This document shows, piece after piece, positions 1 to 11,014 of a stretch of DNA of 64,000 nucleotides. The stretch is taken from contig OW121856.1 in assembly GCA_933228895.1 (NCBI GenBank), positions 19,175,805 through 19,239,804 on the forward strand, given 5' to 3'. The translations under genes and the position numbers were made by a program. Position 1 is the first letter of the stretch. Each line of letters starts with the position of its first letter. This DNA comes from Platycnemis pennipes (lineage: Eukaryota; Arthropoda; Insecta; Odonata; Platycnemididae). The notes under the pieces are model-generated. The model worked only from the letters and a program-made list of their open reading frames with translations, was not told where the DNA came from and did not search any database.

Positions 1-450
1 TGCATACGTTCAAGTTCGTTATTTAAACCGATTTCGTAGGGATCGCATGCACTGGCAGCATATTCCAAATGTTGTCTAACAGGGAAAAGTAACCAATTTC
101 TCGTACATGTTCACCACATTATATCAATACTCTTTTGATGAATCCCAGTCTACGATTAGCTTGACACATTTCAGGCATGTGTTTACCCCAGGAAAGATCA
201 TGTGTCAGTTTTATTCCAAGATATTTAATGGATTCCACGTTTGTTATTTCATTATTACTCATTGTGTACGTACTAAGAGGAGAACAATTCTTTTTTCAAA
301 AACTCATTACTTCACATTTCAAAAAAAATTAATTCTGACTGGTATGACACCATTTTTCAATTGCTTGGAGGTCATCATTTACATATTCTTTATCAGTTGG
401 GCATAGAATTTCCCTGCACACTACTGCGTCATCGGCAAATAAACAATATA
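1..450 (-). mobile_element. LINE-B fragment, reverse transcriptase domain with FADD box (cut by window edge)
   Basis: On the minus strand this encodes the later part of a non-LTR retrotransposon reverse transcriptase. The catalytic FADD box is read at 439-428, followed by VVC. Further on come a KYLGI-like motif, a DLSWGKH stretch, ANRRLGFIKRVL, and the start of the region that other copies read as YFSLVRP. It copies element RNA into DNA at the insertion site. Stops and frameshifts break it. It is the only copy here that reaches the catalytic box; the rest of the element lies left of the window. The family was judged by eye; CR1/L2-like is the best guess because of the microsatellite tail seen in sister copies. 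Confidence 0.75.
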
Positions 451-870
451 ACTTGAGAATCGAGAAAAATACGCCGACTTGGACGATCGCTGGGACTGAC
501 GCGAATAGCCTAAGATTGATGGATGAGGTAACATTATTGGCAGGCAGCTATTGCAGGGCCAGAGACATGGCGTGCTGGGAGAGGTCGGTGCTCGTCGAAG
601 GACAAGAAAGGAAGAGGAAAGAAGGTGGGGGAAGGGGGTGGGAGGGCGGAGGGGAGGCCTCTATTCACGGACGCACTCTCGTGAGAGAGGAGGCAGTGGG
701 GAAGGTCACGTTCGCCGTGAACTCGGGGCGTAAAACTGCCGCGGAAGGGGTAGTAAACAACGGAGGGGATGAAAGAAGCGGAATCGCTGCCAACGGCACT
801 GGCCGTTGAAGAGAAGGGCGTCCTTATCTCACTCGGTGCAGAGAGAAACGGAGGTGAATATGAGGAGTGT
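451..870. other. G/A-rich stretch without a supported gene
   Basis: Purine-rich on the plus strand, densest at about 600-680 with many GGGAGG-type runs. Open frames on both strands (453-809 plus, 534-962 minus) follow from this composition and show no domain. The minus frame also runs into the LINE at 874, so I do not call a gene. Confidence 0.5.
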
Positions 871-1285
871 GGTAATCTACATCTACGTAATAAACTCCGA
901 GCCACCACGAGGGTGCGCGGCAGGGGGTGAAAAATCACAATCCATGCATTACTGGCATGCAACTAACATAAGAGCTGTAATGATACTACAACATGAAAAC
1001 AAGTTAGGTATAGGAGTACGTGCAAATAGGTGGTTAGTGTCTACATGGTAACGAAGTGATTACTGGTTAGAAAGATTTTCACTAAATATATACATCTTTG
1101 TTTCTCTAGCAATAAGCATGTTATAACATATGTTATAACATGCCTATTGCAATAATGGCAACTTTAACATTTTTTACCTGCCTATCCCCATGCTAAACAG
1201 CCTATTGCATTCTCATATGGTACGCGCAAAAAATTACATTTTAAATCTATCGGTACGAATATCTATCTCTCATATGAAAAAAAAT
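871..1285 (-). mobile_element. LINE-A 3' end
   Basis: It starts with the reverse-complemented GATGTA tail at about 874-885. The terminal hairpin region (GAGCCACC ... GCGGCAGGGGGTG) and the 3' untranslated segment follow. It ends near the region that in other copies encodes the last residues. No coding part is retained. It lies about 100 bp from a plus-strand copy starting at about 1385. Confidence 0.75.
1109..1150. repeat. 42-bp near-perfect palindrome
   Basis: GCAATA at 1109 mirrors TATTGC ending at 1150, centred on ACAT|ATGT at 1129/1130, with one mismatched pair. It sits inside the LINE-A 3' region, where other copies have no such symmetry. It could be a local inverted duplication. Confidence 0.85.
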
Positions 1286-1384
1286 AATGATATGAAAATG
1301 ATAAAATATATGAAAAATGTGAAAACATTCATTGATCAATCCTTTATTACATTCCCTGCATGATCTTTTATAACTGAGTTTATT

Positions 1385-2018
1385 AAAGGATTAATAAAAA
1401 CAGTGCTTGGGAAATATGACGAGAAGACAAAAGAGCGATGTTACTTTTCACTAGTTAGGCCCCACCTTGAGTATGCAGCCAGTGTATGGGATCCGAATGA
1501 ATTAGGTTTGATCAGAGAACTAGACGGTGTGCAGCGTAGAGCAGCTAGGTTCGTTAAAAGATGTTACGATAGGTTGAGTAGTGTTTCAAAATTAATACAA
1601 GAATTAGGGTGGGAATCATTTATCAGACCAAATCTATTAGAGAACTTTCAATTGGATAGCTTTACTGAAGATGTTAGGCACATATTAAAAACACCTTCGT
1701 TTCATGATAGATTCGACCAGCTAAATAAGATTAGAGAGATAGATTGACGTAGCGATAGATTCAAAATGGCATTTTCCCCCCGTACTATAAGTGAATAGAA
1801 TAGGCAGCATAGCAAAGGGATAGGAAGGTGAAATATTTGAGTAGTCTGTAGTGCATGATGCATGTATTAACCCTTTAAATACTATAGATATTAACAATCA
1901 ACATGTATGAGACCCTGTAGTTGCTTCTTTGTATGTCGGTAGTGCATGCTTGGTGATATCCATCCCCTGCCACACACTCTCGCGGTGGCTTGCAGGGTAT
2001 CATGTAGATGTAGATGTA
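1385..2018 (+). mobile_element. LINE-A copy, 5'-truncated, C-terminal RT reading frame 1403-1747
   Basis: The frame 1403-1747 (about 115 codons) reads VLGKYDEK, then YFSLVRPHLEYAASVWDP, VQRRAARFVKRCYDR and ELGWESF. These are the standard C-terminal motifs of metazoan non-LTR reverse transcriptases. The first codon is GTG and the frame is open upstream, so this is a truncated end and not a real start. A TGA stops it at 1745. The 3' untranslated part, hairpin and GATGTA tail end at about 2018. It belongs with the better-preserved A copies. Confidence 0.85.
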
Positions 2019-2784
2019 TTTCTTTTCGCCACTTTCTCCATCCTCTTATTCCTCAAATATTCTCGATTAACGCCTTTAAATCAGAAACCACCGTGCCTAA
2101 CTCTGATTTTTTCACCTTTCCCTGAAACGTAACCTTCTCCATTCTCCTTCAGCATCCAACATGGAAAATATAAAATTCCTGGTAATAGACAGAAATTAAT
2201 TGTTATAACTTTAAACCTCCTCAAAACCTAATCTATTGGTTATACATCTGTATGTGCCTAACATTCTGCCCGTGGTTTCAAAGCATGAACTATTTTCATA
2301 TAACTTTGTCAAAGCACGAACTGTTATCTTGCTACCACTAAAGGCTTTGTTTTTAACTCAACCATGTCACTATGAGATTCTATATGTCGCAAAACTGTAA
2401 TGATTTGTGATGACACAACTTCGTGTACAAGTGATGTGTGACTGGAATGGATCAAATTCCTTTCTTTAATTGAAAGCACTCCCACTTTCTATGCATAGCG
2501 TTTTCAAACGACCCTCAGTCAGGGTTGCATTCTGCAGAGATGAATGTTGAAAACGACGAGGTCTTCTCAAATAGCCCTGGAATGTTGGCAGCGTGCACTA
2601 GTCATAGTGTTCACAAAATCACTGAAACCTGATGACAGGAGGCTGATATTTCGAGGGTATTGCAAGAACAAAATACAAGCGGAGATTAGGGCAGGGCATC
2701 ATAAAAATAGTGGAAGTTTACTTTTAGATTACTAATACTGAGGTTATGCGAGGTCTTTATAAAAACGGCGTTGATATCTATATC
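2019..2784. other. no recognisable feature
   Basis: AT-rich spacer. The small frame 2544-2735 shows no motif and no start context worth calling. Confidence 0.5.
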
Positions 2785-3395
2785 ATTACGTTTCCCTGCG
2801 AGCCGCCGCAAGCGTGTGTGGCAGGGGGTGAAGATCACCAAATATGCACTTTTGATATTTAACTAGGCTACTACATGGAAATATGTTAAATAATAGGACC
2901 ACATGCAGCTAGATGGTTAGTATCTACATAGCAATAAAGTCATCATTGGTTATAGTGGCAGTTAACTAAATATTTTCATCTGTGTCTATATTCCATGCAT
3001 GGGTTAGCAATGTTAATGCATGCATCATTCACTACAGACTACCTACTACAACAATATTTCATCTATCTATCCATTTGCCATGCTGCCTATTGTGCTCTCG
3101 TATAGTACGGGGGAAACATTTTATCTTGAATCTATCTCCCTAATACATTTTACTTGTCTGGTGAAATCTAGTACAATACAATGGTGCTCTCAATAAGTAT
3201 CTAACATCTTCAGCAAAGCTATCCGTTTTAAATTTCTGCAGGAGATACAATCTGTACTTTAACCTACGATCTGATATTTTCCCTACCTAATTCTTCCATT
3301 GATTCTCATACAACTATTCACTACTAAACTTATCGTAACACCTTTTAACAAGCTGCTGTACGCTGCACACTATCTAACTAAAAATTTAAGGAATT
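2785..3395 (-). mobile_element. LINE-A copy, 3' half
   Basis: It begins with CCCTGCGAGCCGCCG, the hairpin in reverse, then the 3' untranslated region. Inverted coding remnants follow, with the segment that in other copies reads EELG.ES, up to the C-terminal RR..RFVK region at about 3340-3380. The frame is destroyed by indels. The GATGTA tail is nearly absent. Confidence 0.75.
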
Positions 3396-3975
3396 TATCA
3401 ACTTGGTAGTGCGCAATGTTTATACATTCGTTATAGAGGTATCAGTACTTTCCAGATGATGAAAATGTCCGCATTGAAGATGTCGGCCGTAAATTCAACG
3501 GAGATAGTCCGCAGTTTCTGCAGAGCGTAACTTAGCGGACGGAAGCTATAGACCTCGTCCAGGATACGGCTTCCGAAGACCCTGCCAAAGTTATGAGTCA
3601 CACTTACTGTCCACGTGTAGGGTCGCCAATTCTACCGAATCCGCTTGGAGACTCCGAACTGGACAGTAATTTTAAAGACCTCTAAACATCCACATAGAGA
3701 CGTTTCACTCTTTTGGGAAAATTTTGGGATTTTGCTCAGGAAAAGATTCAAATAGCAAATTACATATTAGGTTATAGAGATTACTCTCTAAAGAGAACAA
3801 CTAGATCGATATGCAAAAAATCGCAATACCATGAGAGCGATATTAAAGGGTTCTGAGTACTAATGAATTTGTAGTTGCCCCACAGTTTATTTATCGACCT
3901 TGGTTTTCAATAAGTCAAAAGGCTGAAAAAATGCAATGTTAATTAATATATTTTGGAATTTTTCTACAAATTGTA
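3396..3975. other. no recognisable feature
   Basis: No reading frame, repeat or motif that I recognise between two LINE-A pieces. Confidence 0.45.
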
Positions 3976-4236
3976 CCGATACATTCAAAAGGTAATTTTT
4001 CCACCGTACTATAAGAGATCACAATTGGCAGCATAGAAAAGAGATGGGTAGATGAAATATTGGTTGAGTAGTCTGTAGCACATGGCGTATGTGTTAACAC
4101 CCAATTCCTTTATTTTTAGGTGGACATTAAGCATCTAGTTGCACGTCGATAGATTATGTTTGGTAATCTTCAACCCCTGCCACACACCCTCGCGGTGCCT
4201 TGCAGGGTATCGCGTAGGTATAGATGTAGATTTTAA
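3976..4236 (+). mobile_element. LINE-A 3' end
   Basis: It starts at the segment encoding the final DRF.M.FFP residues. It keeps the 3' untranslated region and the hairpin CCCTGCCACACACCC...GCAGGG, and ends in a degraded GATGTA tail. Confidence 0.75.
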
Positions 4237-4721
4237 GATTGGCCTTCATAATATTCATGCGTTCATCATTTCATCATACAAACATTATTTTTCCTGAATG
4301 TTGAATTTACTTTCCCGGTCTGCTGTGGGTTTATATAAGTGCAGTACATATAGGGATTAGTTTATTGCATTATAATATTATGTATCGTGTGTAGGTAGAA
4401 CGCAGCATACGTATGGGAATGAATTGGACTGCACGAGTTATGTTAATTATACATTATTATTGTCTTTATTTTTCAAAGATGTAGCTTGGAGTGCTGGCGA
4501 AATCTCTTGCATATATTAGAGGCGAATTGCATTTATGTTAAAATATATTATTAACTCAAAGTTTAACCATGAAAAAATTAAAAGATTGACAATAATAACA
4601 CAGGGATGATGCAAACGTTTTTTTCCCGTAAACTAGAGAATGACTGTAGATTTTATCTATATCATAGTCGACATAATCAATTAAGATTGGTAATGTAGAT
4701 TCAAGGCATTTTTATAATTTC
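4237..4721. other. no recognisable feature
   Basis: AT-rich spacer without a supported reading frame. Confidence 0.45.
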
Positions 4722-4730
4722 CGTCCCGGT

Positions 4731-5496
4731 AAGGATGTCACATCGACATCGATGTATCGGACTACTCGATGTTTTTTTGCCGATACATCGAAAACATCGA
4801 GTGGTAAGACAATCGATGTAACATCGACTCGATGTTTTCAAAACACTCAACATCGCAGCGATGTTTTAGGAAACGAGTGGTATAATAAATTTTTTTGGTT
4901 GACCAATAATTCATTTTTCTGATTATCATAAGCCTTTTAAGAATACGAACGAACCTTCCCTAATTACGCCATCTATCGTTCGCGTGTAGGGAAACAAGTG
5001 AAGGTATAAAATCGTTCATGTTTTCATCCCAGTGTTGCCTTCCAAGAACATGATCCGCCATGTCTACATCAGTACCTTCTGAGAGGATTGTATCAGCTCT
5101 CAACTTGGTGGTACAAGATAACAGTAGGTTGGGGTCGCTGCATATTAAGCAAAGAGTGTTCCTTACTGATACTGGGGGGTTTAAACGTTTTAAACCCACT
5201 GTTTTTCAATTTGATTTTTTTTATACTACCAAGCTTAGAATATTTTTAGGGAACAGGTACACCCACTTAATTTTGTTATGTTTTTTATTGTATTATGTTT
5301 ATTTATCTTTATTTCATTATGAAACAGTGATCTGATGCATAATACCTAATACATAATACCTAACCTCGGATATGAATAACTTGATGCATCGTAACATCGA
5401 TGTTTTTTGTCGATGAATAATGAGTGAGTGGTGAGTACTTTTATAAACATCGAAACATTGACCACTCGATGTTTTATAGCCGATGTGGTATCCCTA
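4731..5496 (+). mobile_element. hAT DNA transposon remnant with target site duplication
   Basis: CGTCCCGGT at 4722-4730 is repeated at 5497-5505. hAT elements make 8-bp duplications, so GTCCCGGT plus one chance base fits. The ends are inverted: left AAGGATGTCACATCG, right (reverse complement) TAGGGATACCACATCG. Both sub-terminal regions are dense in CATCGATGT and ACTCGATG motifs, as expected of transposase-binding repeats. The interior keeps only the hAT C-terminal dimerisation segment. At 766 bp it is internally deleted and non-autonomous. Confidence 0.8.
5060..5335 (+). pseudogene. hAT transposase C-terminal (hATC) fragment
   Basis: The frame reads TSVPSERIVSALNLVV, then RLGSLHIKQRVFL. This is the conserved hATC dimerisation block (family pattern ..SVPSER.FS.......R.L......FL). 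The family uses it to form the active transposase oligomer in the nucleus. About 35 residues match; the remaining frame is AT-rich translation outside the domain. A TGA lies just upstream in frame, and the RNase-H-like catalytic domain is missing. The ATG at 5060 is therefore not a real start. Confidence 0.75.
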
Positions 5497-5505
5497 CGTC
5501 CCGGT

Positions 5506-6117
5506 GATAAGAAATACACAAGTAGGTAACTACATTAGATAATATCTAGAGTTTTTGGCATGCAGCCTGGAATATTTTTTCTCTAGTTTTGCAGACTCTC
5601 TTTGGCACAATGGCAGATTGAATTTGGAAGCTGCATTACACGGATAGCTGACCGTTGCTGTTACACGGTGCTGACCATAGCATCAAGTATGGCGTCGCGG
5701 CGCCCACATGGAATTGGTTTCTGGGACCGGAGGTGTAACACTGCCTTCTCGGGGAAGAGTTTTTTGATCCTGGCGTAGGGTAGGGAGTTGGAGCCGCATC
5801 CCGGGTGTGGCCGGGTTCGGAAGGGCGCGGCCATTTTGGGGAAGGTCTGCCAAAGGACATGGAATCGCCACCTATCGCCGGCGGTGGCTTCACCTACGGT
5901 GATACCCAGGAAGCTGTCGGCGTCACTCAGCTGTTCAAGCGAACGACGGCGACACACCTCGTTTACAACAACATAGTTATTTCGTGATAATTTATTCATA
6001 TCCGCATGGTTCCCCGAAGAATGGGTCCTCGTACGTATGTTCCTTGTTTAATCCTCCCACTCCTCCTGATGTCGGAATTCCTATGGTAAAAATTATGAAT
6101 ACACGTACATAATACTG
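5506..6117 (-). other. CG-rich block with an unassigned 112-codon frame (5661-5999, minus)
   Basis: Composition turns from AT-rich to CG-rich at about 5690-5930. The minus frame starts at an ATG at 5999 and reads MNKLSRNNYVVVNEVCRRR, then LSDADSFLGITVGEAT, WRFHVLWQTFPKM and FPEKAVLHL. I do not recognise a domain. Overlapping frames exist in other phases, as expected of CG-rich DNA. It could be an exon (a GTAGGTGAAG splice-donor-like site lies inside it) or noncoding. It is the least repeat-like open frame in the left third. Confidence 0.25.
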
Positions 6118-6440
6118 GATACCAGACTGACAGATTCAAAATGTCCTTTTTTCCACGTGCAATTGGGGATATGAGTAGCGGTGGATGTGCTCACTGCGAG
6201 TGTGTCAATAGATGGCATTGGTGGCTGCATGTTAGTGTGGGCACCTGGAGCTGGCACAGGTGACAGCGTGTTTTTGCGTGATTCCTTTCCTATTTATATC
6301 TTTTTTGAAATGTTAAGTTTGTACTGGTATATCATTAGATACAAGTCTTTTTCTGTGCATGGCGTGTGGTGCATGTTTGGTGAGAGCTAACCCCCTGCCA
6401 CGCACCTAATGGTGGCTTGCAGGGTGTTATGTAGATAGAT
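6118..6440 (+). mobile_element. LINE-B 3' end
   Basis: It opens with the final coding segment (TDRFKMSFFP in sister copies, here CAGATTCAAAATGTCC). The 3' untranslated part follows, with GCTGCATGTTAGTGTG and the hairpin CCCTGCCACGCACC...GGTGGCTTGCAGGG, then a short TAGATAGATG tail. It abuts a minus copy tail-to-tail. Confidence 0.75.
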
Positions 6441-7290
6441 GAATACCCTGCAAGCCTCTATAGAGGTGTGTGGTAGGGAGTGAATTCACACCAAACATGC
6501 ATTGCATATCATGAATTAAAAGATTAGTAACTACATACTATTCTAAACTTAACAATTAAAAAAATATTAAATTAGCAAAGCAAACACACATCAACATGCT
6601 GTTAGCTAAGTTGCCTTAAAGTTCTATACCGATATGAAACTACCTACATCGATACTCTTGTATTTATACTATTGAAGGTTTTTACAGCTATGCAAAGTCC
6701 AAATTATGCTAGGAAAGAAGAACATTTTGAATCCGTCAGTTCAGAAATTAATTTATCTAATTTTGAGATTATGGTCCCGTCTACCATAGTAAGTTGCGGT
6801 TTCAAAATATTTTAAACGTGAAAATGAAGTATTGGTGAAAACATTATCTTGGTATTTAGTTAAGATTATTAATTCTAAATTTCAACCAACAGTCTGATAA
6901 TGATTCCCATTTTAGTTTATCTAATAGACTGGTTACGCTACTATAGTTATCATACCATTCCATCACAAATCCAGCCGATCTTCGCTTCACACTCTCTCAC
7001 ACACTCTCTAGTTACGCTACTATAGTTATCATACCATTACATTACAAATCTAGCCGATCTTTGCTTCACACTCTCTAGTTAATTATTTAGACCTTTTCGT
7101 AAGGATTCCATGCAATGGTCGCGTACTCCAAATGAGGTCTAACAAGGAAAAAGTCGCTGATTTCTCGTACATGATCGTCACATTTTTCCCAGTACTCTTT
7201 TGATGAATCCCAGTGTACGATTAGCCTGACCAATTATTTCATGTACGAAGAAAGATTATGTGCCAGTGTTATTCCAGGATAAAATAACCT
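6441..7290 (-). mobile_element. LINE-B copy, tail-to-tail with the previous one
   Basis: It starts with ACCCTGCAAGCC in reverse-hairpin form. It runs through the 3' untranslated region, the inverted coding remnants (QTDRF, LNWESLS, RRSARFVK equivalents) and up to the YFSLVRP region at about 7140-7200. Many indels. An internal tandem duplication lies at 6932-7089. Confidence 0.7.
6932..7089. repeat. 79-bp tandem duplication inside LINE-B
   Basis: GTTACGCTACTATAG occurs at 6932 and again at 7011. The following bases through CACACTCTCTAG match, with a few substitutions. It lies in the segment encoding the RR..RFVK...Y region and would disrupt the frame. Confidence 0.85.
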
Positions 7291-8752
7291 GAGCAAATTA
7301 TTTAGTCAAATGTACTTGTTCTTATAGGGTGAGCCCTGAAACAAGAATTTTCCGTCATTCCAATCCAGGTTTCCGACAATAAATCCCTATTAAAAATGCA
7401 TCTAGTACAAAAATAATTTAACCAAAAACTATAAATGTTTCTCATTCACTTTTATTCTAAGTTTTCCACTAAAATAACTAACTTAAATTCTTCTCCTTAC
7501 GTTTAGCACATCCCTCATTAATATTAATCGCCATCCAGGTAGCCAGCTACTTTCTACCCCACAGCGTCATCTTATTGGCAAGCCATGAGCTATTTGACAG
7601 AAATGGTAACTCGACTGTGCAATATCTTAAAATGTCACGAATACTGGAGTCTTCATAACCTGAGGGACGATGGAATGCAATGAAAAGCAAATAAAATAAT
7701 GGAGAGAAGGGACGTAGAGCCCAGGAAGAGATTCTTATACATCTCATAAATAATTAGTTTTATTAGATATACATGGTCACTTCTTGCTGTACCTCTTCTA
7801 AAATCGTAGCCGAGACAATAATCGCCAACATCGGATTCACTTCGATCTTACGGCGTTGGGGTTGTGAAGGAACTCAGTAAGGATACGATGGATATACATG
7901 AACTTGGAAGAGTAGCTCAATTATTCCAAGGATTCGTATCAGTAGAGATCAATTTGACCTCTGCGAATTCGAGACCAGCACTACAATGAGGCCTCAAGGG
8001 AGATTGGTTTTGGGGAGAAGATGATCAAAGGATCAAATGAGGGCCCGTGGGATTGCGTAATTTGGCAAATAAGGTTCACAAAGTGGATAAGGGTGATTAG
8101 GAATAGGAGATGTGATATAATGGGAGTCGCGAGGTAGTGAATGGAGGATGGATTGGGTAAATAGCATGAATAAAAATGATTCCTCGGCGAAGAAGAATCA
8201 GATGGTGGAAAGGAGAAAAGAACGTTCGAGAGAGGGGAAGTGTAAGGAGAGAGAGAGAGAGACGAGAAAGAGAAGATTGGGAGATAGAAAACGGAACTGA
8301 GGAGGATTAAGTTGACTTGAATGGTTTCCACTTTCAAGGTAATTTAAACGATTGAATAGGGTCATTTTTTCATCAGTATCCTGCTCCCAGACCATAAACT
8401 TTCACTAGCAACCTTGCGTTTGCTGGCCTTTCTTCTCATCTCCGTTGGCAATAACAATTTCATTTTTGGATCATAGCCCGTTACGTCATTGAGCCTGCTG
8501 CATTTTTCACCAGCATCTTTCTCCATTAGGTCACCCATCAATGTGCGACATTAGATCGACTGTGACCTCCACAAATCTAACTCGTTTACTGGCCTCTGCT
8601 CATATTCCTAGTCATTAATAGAACCACTACCAGCCAACTCTCGCCAAAATCACCATAATATTTTTCTATACATCATGCCAATATTCACAGCTTTTTTCCT
8701 TTGCAAATTGATGAGAATTGCATATTGTAAATGTACACGAAAGAAAGGAAAA
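7291..8752. other. no gene; one GA microsatellite
   Basis: Long spacer. A short (GA)n run lies at about 8246-8262. The plus strand is purine-rich at about 8000-8290, so overlapping minus-strand frames there (7981-8337, 8198-8395) reflect composition. Confidence 0.45.
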
Positions 8753-8784
8753 TAGGGTGAAATCAAATTTTTGATTTCATCCTA
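8753..8784. repeat. 32-bp hairpin palindrome
   Basis: TAGGGTGAAATCAAA is mirrored by TTGATTTCATCCTA with one mismatch and almost no loop. It has no coding context and could be the relic of a miniature inverted-repeat element. Confidence 0.7.
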
Positions 8785-8804
8785 TTAGCTACCAGTTAAA
8801 TTGC

Positions 8805-8975
8805 ACTCATGTGACCCTATACAGCATACCGTATACAAGTCAAACATGTTTCCATGTTGTAGACTAGTTGATTGTTAACTGTGCATATTTGGTGATCTTC
8901 ACCCTCTGCCTCACACCCTCGCGGTGGCTCTACGCATTGCGAAGATGGAGCTGTAGATTATATTGTAGATAGGAG
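8805..8975 (+). mobile_element. LINE-A 3' end fragment
   Basis: It holds the last about 170 bp of the family: the CATGTGACCCTAT segment, GGTGATCTTCACC, a hairpin with loop CTCGC, and a degraded TGTAGAT tail. The right arm of the hairpin is damaged. Confidence 0.65.
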
Positions 8976-9816
8976 TGTATTGGAATAAACTATCTGCCTA
9001 CTTAGGAAATTTACAGGGCACTTAAAGGGAGCAACTATCTGAAGAAAAGAAGGAATAGTTAGAACTTAAAGTCTTAAAAAGAAACAACTGTGGGTTCTGA
9101 AGAAAATTACTCTGTTTGCGGGGAAGAGAAAATAAACAGAAATTCTAGCAGCAGTTTGAAATGACGATGAACTGCAATTAGATGAAGTTGCGAAAATGAT
9201 ATATGATACGCTGTGCGGGATAAGTGAGGAGAAAGAGGTTCATAAAAGCATAGAGTAAATCAAACTCGTGTATTTGCAGTGGGTTCACAGAGGAGTTGAT
9301 GTCATTGATAGTGACAACTCGGAACGAGTGTCCCACCTTCGGTATGGACACGTTTCAGGATGCTTTTAAAGGACAACAGACAAGGACAGGACTGAATTCC
9401 GGCATCAATCGATTTTACAAAAAGTCTACAGTTTCAGGAACAATGGAATATTATCCACAAAACGTGCATCATCAAACTAAATGATTTATTATTTATCTGT
9501 GCACGAATTCACAGGCTCCGCTAATGCTCAAATTCAAATAATTAGAAACTTTCCTGCCTCAGGTTGTTTCTATTTTGTGTTATAAATAAAAAGACCTGAT
9601 ATTTAAGCTCTTTTTTGCAGAAACTATAAGAAATAATCAACCACGACATCTAACACTATTCGCTCTTTTCTGAATTCCCACCTGTAGGTAGGTACCTCTT
9701 TGAATCACTCCCTGGCTAATTAACTGATCCATATATTGCATTTTCCGTAATTAAATACAGAAATTCGGTAAATATATCATATATTACAAATTTTGAGCAT
9801 TTTCTTGTATAATAAA
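8976..9816. other. no recognised feature
   Basis: The frame 9296-9484 (about 62 codons) has no motif that I recognise. AT-rich spacer otherwise. Confidence 0.4.
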
Positions 9817-9989
9817 TAGGGTAAGGTATGCCGTGGTTGGCACTCTCACACTGTAATTGGCACCTTATTTCTATTCTTCGTCATAATAAGGGTTTGGTAG
9901 ACATCAGAGTAATCCATAAGCCATGTACTTGTACCAACATTCTCTCATTTCAACATTTCCAAGAAATTGTTTGAATTTACCTTATTACA

Positions 9990-10232
9990 GATCTTAGGGC
10001 TAGAGATGTTATAAATGACGCAGATTTGGCCCTTAAGAGACTTATTGATGCTACGGAAATGCCCTTCACTTCGTTCAAAGTGGTAAATCCCCAAAGCCTT
10101 ACTTCAGATGAGGTTGGTTCTAGGCAAATCCAAACGGAAAGGAGGCCTAATGTGCAGCTAACAGATATATGCACACCTACTGGGGCTGTTAATTCTCATT
10201 ATAAATGTATTCCACCAAAAATAAAACAATGA
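9990..10232 (+). pseudogene. transposase linker fragment of the pogo-like element
   Basis: The frame reads ALKRLIDATEMPFTSFKVVN and then a polar stretch up to PPKIKQ, where a TGA stops it at 10230-10232. It then resumes as KADELAKQERKKNREERKQ. The first codon, TTG at 10026, is internal. The frame is open upstream to about 9990, where TTATTACAG resembles a splice acceptor. This is the charged linker that in the family joins the catalytic domain to the terminal zinc finger. No catalytic residues are present. Confidence 0.5.
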
Positions 10233-10387
10233 AAGGCAGATGAACTTGCTAAACAAGAAAGAAAGAAGAATAGGGAGGAGAGGAAGCAAAATAATCCTAA
10301 AATGAACAAGAGCGAAAAGAGAAACGTAAAGTAGGGAGAAGTTGTTCTGCTGGTGACGTTAGTGTCACAGGCAACGGTAAACGAGGT

Positions 10388-10687
10388 ATGTACTTAAAGT
10401 GTACGAAAACCGTAGACCAAAGTGATTTAATATGCTCATTGTGCCACAAACTGTTCTATGAAAAGTGTGTACCAGACATTCACATGGTAGTACATATTCC
10501 TGAAGAGGATGATTCTTATGTCTGCCACCTGTGTTTTAAGTACGCTGATAGTTCGTCGGGTATGGACTGTGATATGAACCCAATTGGCCAGAATATCTTC
10601 CGTTTTCGACTTTGGTGGGCTAATGTGATGTTCAACATGTGTGAAATATTTAAAATTTTGTGCAATAATTTCCATATTAACATTTAG
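10388..10687 (+). pseudogene. PHD-like zinc finger at the end of a pogo-type transposase
   Basis: Cysteines and histidines are spaced as in the terminal finger of insect pogo/Tigger-like transposases: CTKT, then LICSLCHKLFYEKCV, H, then DDSYVCHLCF. Pattern C..C, C near FYEKC, C..C. The finger occupies about residues 4-56. The remaining residues are readthrough into the 3' end of the element. The frame differs from the upstream linker, with stops between them. Members of this family bind or recruit through the finger in the nucleus; this copy is too broken to act. A host PHD gene is less likely because transposon ends flank it. Confidence 0.6.
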
Positions 10688-11014
10688 GATAATGAGTTTT
10701 GGTGAAGCTAACTGTATCATCCAAGTGCCAACAACTATATGTTGAAGTGTCAATGACTGTAATTTTTGTTATTTTAAATAAAAAAAATATAAAAAATAAA
10801 GTAAAAACAAGGAGTGCAAGCGTGTTAAACTGTTAAAATTCTCTATCTGTCCTTATTAAGAATCCATGAAATGAATTGCTTCAAATGTCAAAATGTGAAC
10901 TTCAGGGGCAATAAGGCATAATTTGGTGGCTTAACAGTGCCAACCACTATAAACTTTACCCTATCTTGATTAATATTATCCAACACGTCTACAACAGATG
11001 ACAACTTGCGCTAT

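Larger units (their letters stand above)
9819..10961 (+). mobile_element. pogo/Tigger-like DNA transposon remnant, TA target site
   Basis: The ends are inverted: GGGTAAGG...GTGGTTGGCACT on the left, and AGTGCCAACCACTAT...CTTTACCC on the right. TA flanks both sides (9817-9818, 10962-10963), the target site of Tc1/mariner/pogo elements. The interior has two frames resembling the C-terminal third of a pogo-type DDE transposase, ending in a PHD-like finger. The helix-turn-helix and DDE core are missing. At 1.14 kb it is an internally deleted, dead copy. Confidence 0.7.

Noticed and set aside
4731..5496. CATCGATGT repeats as a satellite or CRISPR-like array
   Set aside because: Spacing is irregular and the copies cluster at both ends of a hAT element with target duplication.
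10388..10570. Host PHD-finger gene
   Set aside because: It lies inside TA-flanked inverted repeats and in the position where pogo-type transposases carry this finger.
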